Shown here: positions 1-8,272 of the stretch, one piece after another
Layout of the letters: the number at the start of each line of letters is the position of its first letter
How positions within the stretch are numbered: the stretch's first letter is position 1
Program-made: the position numbers and the translations under genes
Assembly: GCA_963772815.1 (NCBI GenBank)
Contig: CAVYYV010000001.1
Coordinates: forward strand, 1 to 64,000
DNA length: 64,000 nt
Reading direction: 5' to 3'
DNA from: DATFFO01 sp963772815
Lineage (GTDB): Bacteria > Actinomycetota > Acidimicrobiia > Spongiisociales > ZC4RG35
The notes under the pieces: model-generated
The model's input: the letters and a program-made list of their open reading frames with translations, nothing else
Databases searched by the model: none
What the model was told of the DNA's origin: nothing

Positions 1-441
1 GGCTACGCCACGCTCTATGGCGACATGAATGGCGGCTTCAACCCGCTGAAGGACCTGTTCAAGACCGAGGTCTATCGCTTGGCGCGGTGGCGGAACACCC
101 ACCATCCGGACGGGTTTCTCGGGCCCACCGGGGAGGTGATTCCGACAACGATCATCTCCAAGCCTCCGACGGCCGAGCTGCGCGAGAACCAGACCGATCA
201 GGACAGCCTGCCGCCTTACGAGACGTTGGACGCCATCCTCGTCGATCTCATCGAGCACGAGAAGAGCCTCGCTGAGATCACTGCCAAGGGCTTCGACCCG
301 GCCGTCGTCCGCCGCATTGCCCGCATGGTCGCCATCGCCGAATACAAGCGCCGCCAGGCGCCGCCCGGCGTGAAGGTGACCGAGCGCAATTTCGGCCGCG
401 GTCGGCGCTACCCGATCACCAACAGCTTCGTCGAGGACTGA
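1..441 (+). CDS. nadE: Glutamine-dependent NAD+ synthetase, C-terminal part (cut by window start)
   Basis: The reading frame is open from base 1 and ends at 441. It encodes about 146 residues matching the C-terminal part of the ATP-pyrophosphatase domain of NAD+ synthetase, which amidates deaminated NAD using glutamine-derived ammonia. Visible family motifs are GDMNGGFNPLKDLFKTEVY near the start, SKPPTAELRENQTDQDSLPPY, and a C-terminal PITNSF. The N-terminal nitrilase-type glutaminase domain, if present, lies outside the window. The gene belongs to the alphaproteobacterial part of this chimeric contig. The next gene faces it tail to tail only 9 bases on. Confidence 0.93.
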   Translation, partial: GYATLYGDMNGGFNPLKDLFKTEVYRLARWRNTHHPDGFLGPTGEVIPTTIISKPPTAELRENQTDQDSLPPYETLDAILVDLIEHEKSLAEITAKGFDPAVVRRIARMVAIAEYKRRQAPPGVKVTERNFGRGRRYPITNSFVED

Positions 442-450
442 GGCCGCCGG

Positions 451-1122
451 TCAGGACGGCAGCACCGTCACCTTCGTCCCGACCGGGACGAGGCTGTAGA
501 GATGGATGGCGTCCTGATTGAGCAGGCGGATGCAGCCCGACGACATGGCAAGGCCAATGCTCGCCGGCTGGTTGGTGCCGTGGATGCGGTAGAGGGTGTC
601 GTGATAGCCCTCATAGAGATAGAGCGCCCGCGCCCCGAGCGGGTTCTGCGGCCCACCCGGCATGCCGTTTGCCCACGGCCGGGCGAGCGGATCGCGCGCC
701 ACCATCTCCGCGGGCGGCGTCCAGGTCGGCCATTCCGCCTTGCGTCCGACATAGGCGTGCCCGGACCAGCCGAAGCCTTCGCGCCCGACGCCGCAGCCAT
801 ATTGGATGCACATGTTTTCCGGCAGGACGAGGAAGAGGTAGCGGTTGAACGGATCGACGACGATCTCACCCGGATTGTTCGGGATATGTCCCGGCACCGG
901 CACCACGCGGCGATAATAGGCCGGATTGATCTGAGACAGGTCGACCGCCGGAATCGGAAATGGCTCCGTGGTGATCGGCCCGTAGATGTCATAAGGATTA
1001 TTCAGCGCGGCCGGTCCGACTTGGCATGCGGCCAAGGTCAGCGGCAGCCCGATGAGCAGCCCGCGGCGCGTCAGTCCTACCGGTCCGACGCGCTCCGTTT
1101 CAGTAATCGCCCCCTGCGACAT
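451..1122 (-). CDS. L,D-transpeptidase (YkuD domain), TAT-type lipoprotein
   Basis: The 223-residue protein starts at 1122 with MSQGAITETE; an upstream start at 1200 is possible but would put odd sequence before the signal. Residues 18-33 read TRRGLLIGLPLTLAAC, a twin-arginine-like signal followed by a lipobox with Cys33, so it is probably an exported lipoprotein. The YkuD catalytic motif is clear: HGTN near residue 181 and SSGCIRLLN near 194-202 with the nucleophilic Cys. Such enzymes make 3-3 peptidoglycan crosslinks or attach proteins to the wall in the periplasm. The short length and single domain are usual for alphaproteobacterial members. It is transcribed towards nadE. Confidence 0.88.
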   Translation of the reverse strand: MSQGAITETERVGPVGLTRRGLLIGLPLTLAACQVGPAALNNPYDIYGPITTEPFPIPAVDLSQINPAYYRRVVPVPGHIPNNPGEIVVDPFNRYLFLVLPENMCIQYGCGVGREGFGWSGHAYVGRKAEWPTWTPPAEMVARDPLARPWANGMPGGPQNPLGARALYLYEGYHDTLYRIHGTNQPASIGLAMSSGCIRLLNQDAIHLYSLVPVGTKVTVLPS

Positions 1123-1265
1123 GCATGACCCCAATGCAGTCCAATGAAAAGAAATATCAGTTCGAGCTGCCGACGCCGAATCAGTTGAAGAAACCGACAC
1201 GTAGCCGGCGACGCTCGCAGATAAGATTGATGATCCTCCGTTAACGGTCCGTTTACGCTAAAAAC

Positions 1266-2630
1266 ATGACAGCCCGCCTTCGCTTTGCACCGTCGCCGAC
1301 AGGGCTGATTCACGTTGGGAATCTGCGCACCGCGCTGTTCAACTGGCTTATCGCCAAGCGGGAAGACGGTCAGTTCCTGTTGCGCTTTGACGACACTGAT
1401 GCGGAACGATCACGCCCCGCCTTCGCCGAAGCGATTTACGCGGACCTCCTGTGGATCGGCGTCAAGCCAGATGACATCTTCCATCAGTCCGCGCGCCTCG
1501 AGCGCTATCGCACCGCCGCCGAAGGCTTGAAAGCGGCAGGGCGGCTCTATCCTTGCTTCGAAACGCCGGAGGAGCTGGAGGCGAAGCGGCAGAGCCAGCG
1601 CCGCCGCGGCCTGCCGCCCGTCTATGACCGCGCCGCGCTGAAGCTCACCGACGCCGAGCGCGAGGCGCTCCTTGCGTCCGGCCGCAAGCCCCATTGGCGC
1701 TTCCTGCTAACCGAGGCGGACGAGGCGGGTCGGGAGGTTGGTTGGACCGATCTCTTCCGCGGGTCACAGACGATCGATCTTGCCGCTCTCTCCGATCCGG
1801 TCCTCATCCGCGAGGACGACAGCTTCCTCTACACGCTGCCTTCCGTCGTCGACGATATCGACAAGGCGATTACCCATATCGTCCGCGGCGAGGATCACGT
1901 CACCAACACGGCTGTGCAGATCGCTTTGTTCGAGGCGCTCGGCTCCTCCGCGCCGATCTTCGGCCATCACAATCTCCTCACCGCGGAAGGCGGCGAGGGC
2001 CTCTCAAAGCGCACCGGGGCGCGGTCGATCGCCAGCCTTCGCGAGGCCGGCTATGAGCCGATGGCGGTGGCGACGCTGGCGGTGCTCATCGGCACGTCGG
2101 CCGCGGTCGAGCCGATGGCAAGCCTCGACGACCTTGCTGCGGCCTTCTCGCCCGACGTGGTCTCGCGCGCCCCGGCGCGCTTCGACCTTGCCGAGCTCGA
2201 TTTGCTCAACGCCCGCCAATTGCACATCGCGCCATACTCAACGGTCGCCGACCGCCTCGCCGAAATGGGCGTCGCAGGCGGCGAGCGATTTTGGCTCGCG
2301 ATCCGCGCCAACTGCACCAAGCTTGCCGACGCCGCGCTGTGGTGGCGCGTCGTATCCGGCCCGCTCGAGATAGGGACGGCTTCTGCCGACGACGAAGGTT
2401 TCCTCGCCGCTGCCGCCGATCTTCTGCCGCCCGAGCCGTGGGACGAGGCGACCTTCGGCGCCTGGGCCGGAGCGATCAAGGCAGCGACAGGACGCAAGGG
2501 AAGGGCGCTGTTCATGCCCCTTCGCCAGGCCTTGACCGGCTTCGATCACGGGCCGGAACTGGCGGCGCTGCTGCCCCTTATTGGGCGTAAAGATACGCTG
2601 GCCCGATTAGCCGCGTCCCGTCATCGGTGA
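1266..2630 (+). CDS. gltX: Glutamate--tRNA ligase (alphaproteobacterial copy)
   Basis: This 454-residue class I aminoacyl-tRNA synthetase charges tRNA-Glu with glutamate. The N-terminus carries FAPSPTGLIHVGNLRTALFNW, the HIGH-type ATP site, and GLSKRTG near residue 245 is the KMSKS-type loop. DDIDKAITHIVRGEDH is the typical core segment. The sequence is the GltX2-like type common in Rhizobiales-type alphaproteobacteria and differs clearly from the second gltX at 40981-42405, which supports two source organisms in this window. Its 3' end overlaps the opposite-strand DUF2865 gene by 53 bases. Confidence 0.92.
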   Translation: MTARLRFAPSPTGLIHVGNLRTALFNWLIAKREDGQFLLRFDDTDAERSRPAFAEAIYADLLWIGVKPDDIFHQSARLERYRTAAEGLKAAGRLYPCFETPEELEAKRQSQRRRGLPPVYDRAALKLTDAEREALLASGRKPHWRFLLTEADEAGREVGWTDLFRGSQTIDLAALSDPVLIREDDSFLYTLPSVVDDIDKAITHIVRGEDHVTNTAVQIALFEALGSSAPIFGHHNLLTAEGGEGLSKRTGARSIASLREAGYEPMAVATLAVLIGTSAAVEPMASLDDLAAAFSPDVVSRAPARFDLAELDLLNARQLHIAPYSTVADRLAEMGVAGGERFWLAIRANCTKLADAALWWRVVSGPLEIGTASADDEGFLAAAADLLPPEPWDEATFGAWAGAIKAATGRKGRALFMPLRQALTGFDHGPELAALLPLIGRKDTLARLAASRHR

Positions 2631-3609
2631 CCATCATCGCCGCCGTTGCGTCGGCCTGATCGAGCGTGAAGGGACCCGGCGTGAAGCCGGCCAGGCGGTT
2701 GGCGATCGTCTCGGGATCTTCGCTCGGATCGGGCCGCATCACCGGCAGCGGAATGACGGGCGTGGCGGCGGCGATGATTTGCGTCGCCTCTTGCGTCAGC
2801 GGCGTGAAATTGTCTGCCGTGTTGGTCGGGATCGGCGTTACCGGCTGACACCCGCATTCGGGATGATAGGCGAGCCGATAGGCGAAGGCGTTCGGCAGAT
2901 CGGTGATCGGCTGACCGGTCAGCGATAGAGCCGTCTCAGGCGTCGCCCCAGGGTTCTCGTAATAGTAAAGCTGCGCCCCGGGGCATTGCGCTTCGCACAG
3001 CTGCTGGTCGGTCTGGAAATGAGCCGGCGTCGTCGAGAAGCTGAGCGGGAAGTAGTAGCCGTCGCAGCCACGCACGCAGATCGTTCGGTAGGTCGTCACC
3101 AGCGGGATCAGATTGTCGCCGACGGCGGGGCCGTTTTGCGGCACGCCGAAAAGCCGGTCGAGCAGGCCGCCATTGCCCGCCTGATTGGCGTAAGGGGCGT
3201 ATTGCGGGCCGCAATTATTGGCTGCCAGCGCCCGCAGGATGTTGTTCCGCGCTGCCGTATTCTGGGTCGGATTGGCCTGCTGCAATTGCTGGCGCAGCGA
3301 ATTCAGCTGTGTCTCCTGGCTGTTCAACTGGGCGAGGATGCCGCTGCAGCTCGCCGGTACGTTGAACTGGAACAGACGGATACAACCCATTTGCTGCGCC
3401 TGGGCATAGGTCTGGTTATAGGTCTGCTGAAGCTGTGAATATTGCGCCTGGAGGTTCTGATAGACGGTCGCCGGATTCTGCCGTTCCAGCGCAGCCAGCT
3501 GCGACTCCAGCGTCAGGCAGATCTGCTGCTGCTGGGCCGTCACCGGGGTCGTTATCGTCACGGTCGCCGCGACGAGAAGAACCAATGCGATAATGGTCCG
3601 CCAAAGCAT
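2578..3609 (-). CDS. DUF2865 domain-containing secreted protein
   Basis: The 343-residue protein starts with a signal peptide (hydrophobic residues about 5-25, ending near TTPVTAQ) and a Gln-rich, coiled-coil-like segment (about 30-115). The diagnostic DUF2865 stretch TYRTICVRGCDGYYFPLSFS follows near residue 175, with paired Cys residues and a downstream CEAQCPGA motif. The function of the family is unknown; it is largely restricted to Hyphomicrobiales, which helps place this part of the contig. It is exported and probably disulfide bonded. It converges on gltX with a 53-base tail-to-tail coding overlap. Confidence 0.85.
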   Translation of the reverse strand: MLWRTIIALVLLVAATVTITTPVTAQQQQICLTLESQLAALERQNPATVYQNLQAQYSQLQQTYNQTYAQAQQMGCIRLFQFNVPASCSGILAQLNSQETQLNSLRQQLQQANPTQNTAARNNILRALAANNCGPQYAPYANQAGNGGLLDRLFGVPQNGPAVGDNLIPLVTTYRTICVRGCDGYYFPLSFSTTPAHFQTDQQLCEAQCPGAQLYYYENPGATPETALSLTGQPITDLPNAFAYRLAYHPECGCQPVTPIPTNTADNFTPLTQEATQIIAAATPVIPLPVMRPDPSEDPETIANRLAGFTPGPFTLDQADATAAMMVTDDGTRLIGPAYLYAQ

Positions 3610-3785
3610 GGCGAAATATGACCTCCAGACGCCCGAATCGTTCTACGACGAACAGCGTTGTTTGGCCAAGCGCCATGACCAGCCTGCGACGAAGCGGAGG
3701 CTGGTCAAGCTGGCTACGTGTAGGTAATAAGGCGCGGAATGGACCGAGCGACCAGTGGGCCGCTCTGTGTGGGGGAGACAATACC

Positions 3786-4367
3786 GTGGTTTTTGACCGG
3801 ATCGACAGGGGGCTGAAGCCCTGGCACGTCCTCGCGTTTATCGTCATTGCAGTCGGCCTTGGGGCGATTCTCGGCCTGGTGACTGGCCCTCATCTCCGCG
3901 ACGTCACCAACGGGCTGGACACGTTCGACATTCGCTTCAACGGCTACACCCTTGAAGAGGCGGTCGAGCTTCTCACCGCGCTGGGCTCCGATGGCCGGTC
4001 CTACTATGCGACCAGCCAGCTGATCACCGACTTCATCTTCGCGCCGTTCCTGTTCCTGGCGGTGTCGAGCCTGTTCCTCTGGCTGACGCGCCCAGGTCAC
4101 CGTTTCACCGTTCCGCTGCACGAGAATGTGCGGCTCGTCGTTGTCGCCCTGTCCTTCGTCGCCTTTGCCTGCGACTGGGTCGAGGATGTCGCGCTGTGGA
4201 TTATCCTGGGATCCGGCGAGGATCCGGCGAGCGCGGCCGTTGCCTTGGCTTCGACGACCACTGGCCTCAAATGGCTGGCTCTCGCCGGCTCGCTGGCAGC
4301 GCTTGCGGCAACCGTCATCGTCGCCCTCATCCGCGGCGCCAGCGGTGGCGAAACCGCGCACGCCTAG
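3786..4367 (+). CDS. Small multi-pass membrane protein of unknown function
   Basis: I do not recognise a named family. The GTG start at 3786 follows a purine-rich GGGGGAGA and is preferred over an in-frame ATG at 3618 that would add an Arg/Ser-rich, implausible leader. The protein of 193 residues has about four hydrophobic segments: residues about 15-35, 80-100, 115-140 and 160-185. A soluble loop lies between the first two. It probably sits in the inner membrane. It stands alone between the divergent DUF2865 gene and cysS. Confidence 0.6.
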   Translation: MVFDRIDRGLKPWHVLAFIVIAVGLGAILGLVTGPHLRDVTNGLDTFDIRFNGYTLEEAVELLTALGSDGRSYYATSQLITDFIFAPFLFLAVSSLFLWLTRPGHRFTVPLHENVRLVVVALSFVAFACDWVEDVALWIILGSGEDPASAAVALASTTTGLKWLALAGSLAALAATVIVALIRGASGGETAHA

Positions 4368-4573
4368 TCGGCAGGCCGCTGTCGGCTTGACCTCGACAGA
4401 GGAATGAAGGAAGACCTTGGCCCATGACGACCATGCCGGCCAAGGCGCCTTCGCGCGCGATTAACATCTGTCGGATTATCATTATCCGCTAGCAAACCCG
4501 CTGGCTGAGGCCGTCCTCCTGTACCTTTGAAGATCGAGTTGGACGCCCCCGGCCGGCCCGGGAGGAATCATTC

Positions 4574-4853
4574 GTGTCCGATCGATCGCCAGACGGCTTC
4601 AAGGGTCTCCGCCTCAGCAACACGCTGACGCGGTCGAAGGACGATTTTGTCCCGATCGATCCGGGCAATGTCCGCATGTATGTGTGCGGGCCGACGGTCT
4701 ACGACTTCGCCCATATCGGCAACGCCCGGCCGCTGATCGTTTTTGACGTGCTGTTCCGCCTGCTGCGCCATCTCTACGGCGACAGCCACGTCACCTATGT
4801 CCGCAACATCACGGACGTCGACGACAAGATCAACGCGCGCGCTGCCGAGGAGA
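4574..4853 (+). CDS. cysS: Cysteinyl-tRNA synthetase, N-terminal fragment (truncated at assembly join)
   Basis: A GTG start at 4574 follows a strong GGAGGA ribosome-binding site at 4561. The first 93 residues are a normal CysS start: the zinc ligand Cys38 in MYVCGPTVYD, HIGN at 47-50, and YVRNITDVDDKINARAAEE. The similarity stops abruptly near base 4853 where adapter-like sequence begins, so about 80 percent of the protein is missing. The gene is most likely intact in its source genome, and this fragment marks the right edge of the alphaproteobacterial part. A stop codon arises by chance at 4876. Confidence 0.9.
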
Positions 4854-4911
4854 GCAATACGCAACTGAGCCAGTAAATAATGACAATAACACGGAACATT
4901 ACGTATTGTCT
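4854..4911. other. Chimeric join with nanopore-adapter-like sequence
   Basis: Coding similarity to alphaproteobacterial cysS ends at about 4853 and similarity to actinobacterial inositol-3-phosphate synthase begins at about 4912. The bases between are AT-rich, unlike both flanks. They contain GCAATACG plus AACTGA (4854-4867) and TTACGTATTG (4899-4908), an inverted pair. From memory, the Oxford Nanopore ligation adapter has a bottom strand starting GCAATACGTAACTGA and a top strand ending in GTTACGTATTGCT. The match is imperfect, as expected for a noisy read passing through an adapter between two molecules. This is read as an artefact and not as a biological element. Confidence 0.8.
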
Positions 4912-6166
<1,255 letters not shown>

Positions 6167-6287
6167 GGACCGGGCGAGCTCAGCCGCTCTTTCGGGCCGG
6201 CGGAGACGACGGCGGGCCCGACATCCGGCTTGACGACCGGGGGGCGGGCACCCAACCTTGGCCTCTAGCCGGAACCGAGGAGCGGCC

Positions 6288-8272
6288 ATGACCACCGCCA
6301 GGGAAGCCACATTGCTGACCGATCAAGACATTTACCTGTGGAACGAGGGGTCCCACTACCGCCTGTACGAGAAGATGGGATCACATCCCGCCCCTGAAGG
6401 GACCTACTTCGCCGTTTGGGCCCCCAACGCCGATTCGGTCGCGGTGGTGGGCGATTGGAACGGGTGGGATTCGGACGCCAACCCTCTCGCAGCCATAGGC
6501 AGCTCGGGGGTGTGGGCCGCCCGCATCGAGGACGCCGTTCCCACCAATGCCTATAAGTATCGGATACGAAACGGCGACTACCTGGTGGACAAGGCCGACC
6601 CATTCGGCTTTCACCATGAGACCCCGCCGCGGACCGCATCCAAGGTATGGGACCTCAGCTACGAGTGGGGAGATTCGAGCTGGATGTCCGAGCGCTCCTC
6701 ACGCCAGCGCCTCAGCGATCCGATCAGCGTGTACGAGATGCATTTGGGCTCATGGATGCGGGACCCGGCGGACACCGAGCGCTTCTTGAGCTACCGCGAG
6801 CTCGCCCCACGACTCGCCGAGTATCTAGCGGAGACATCGGTTTCACCCACGTCGAGTTCCTGCCCGTGATGGAACACCCCTTCTACGGGTCCTGGGGCTA
6901 CCAGACGACCGGCTATTTCGCCCCCACCAGCCGCTACGGCACACCCCAGGACTTCATGTACCTGATCGACAGCTGCACAGGCCGGGATCGGCGTCATCCT
7001 CGACTGGGTGCCGTCGCACTTCCCCACCGACGAGCACGGCCTGGGCTACTTCGACGGCACCCACCTCTACGAGCACGCCGATCCCCGCCAGGGCTTTCAT
7101 CCCGACTGGAAGAGCGTCGATCTTCAATTACGGCCGCAACGAGGTGCCGCAGTTCCTCATCTCCAGCGCCATCTTCTGGCTCGACCAGCTACCACATCGA
7201 CGGGCTGCGGGTCGACGCGGTGGCCTCGATGCTCTACCTGGATTACTCCCGCAAAGAAGGCGAGTGGATCCCCAACAGTCTACGGCGGTCGGGAGAACCT
7301 GGAGGCGATCGAGTTCCTGCGCCGGCTGAACGAGACGGTCTACGCCAGTACCCCGACACGCTGACCGTGGCCGAGGAATCGACCGCCTGGCCGATGGTCT
7401 CTCGTCCCCTGTACGTCGGTGGCCTGGGCTTCGGCTTCAAGTGGGACATGGGATGGATGCACGACACCCTCGACTACTTGTGCCGAGATCCCGATCCACC
7501 GGCAACTACCACCACGGACGAGCTCACGTTCCGCATATCTACGCCTTCAGCGAGAACTTCATGCTCCCGCTCTCCCACGACGAGGTGGTACACGGCAAAG
7601 GCTCGCTGCTCGAGCAAGATGCCGGGCGATCGCTGGCAGAAGTTCGCCAACCTGCGGCTCCTATTCGGCTACATGTACGGCCAGCCCGGCAAGAAGCTCC
7701 TCTTCATGGGCGGAGAGTTCGGCCAGCTGGTCGCGAATGGACCCACGACGCGGGGCCTCGACTGGCATCTCCTCGACGATGACGCCCACAGCGCCCTGCA
7801 ACGTCTGGTGGGAGACCTCAATCGGGTCTACCGCTCCGAACCGGCCCTCCACGATCTCGACTGCGAAGCCTCGGGATTCGAGTGGGTGGACGCCAACGAC
7901 AGTGCCAACAGCGTGCTCACCTTCCTGCGTCTCTCCCCCTCCGGAGAGGCGGTGCTGGTGGCGGCCAACTTCACCCCCGAGGCCCGGCACGGATACCGGG
8001 TGGGGATCCCACATCCGGGCCGATGGGAGGAGATCCTCAATACGGATGCCTCCCATTACGGCGGCAGCGGTCAAGGGAACCTCGGTGGCGTCGACACAGG
8101 CCCCCTTCCCGTGCCCTACCACGGGCGTCCCCACAGCATCGATATCGTCCTCCCGCCCCTGTCTGTCGTGCTGCTTGCCCACAGAGGAGAGTCGGAGACT
8201 GCGGCGGAGACCTCTTCGAGCGATCGGGCTGAGGCGGCGAGTCACCAGGCTGGGGCGGCAGGGGCGAGCTGA
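6288..8272 (+). CDS. glgB: 1,4-alpha-glucan branching enzyme (frameshifted in this assembly)
   Basis: The gene starts at ATG 6288 after GAGGAGCGGCC. It encodes a GH13 branching enzyme that makes alpha-1,6 branches in glycogen-type glucan. The N-terminal CBM48-type domain (TYFAVWAPNADSVAVVGDWN) reads cleanly to about 6830. Then about eight indels (near 6830, 6975, 7120, 7190, 7275, 7345, 7490 and 7615) split the catalytic barrel. All conserved blocks are nevertheless present: YHIDGLRVDAVASMLYLDYS with the Asp nucleophile, VAEESTAWPMV with the acid Glu, and LSHDEVVHGKGSL. The frame is clean again from about 7620 to the stop. The TGA at 8270-8272 overlaps the proposed start of treY. It is probably functional in the organism. 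Confidence 0.9.

Noticed and set aside
1..4853. Horizontally acquired alphaproteobacterial island in an actinobacterium
   Set aside because: The edge cuts a gene in mid-domain at adapter-like sequence, housekeeping genes are duplicated across the join, and there is no integrase, tRNA site or direct repeat.
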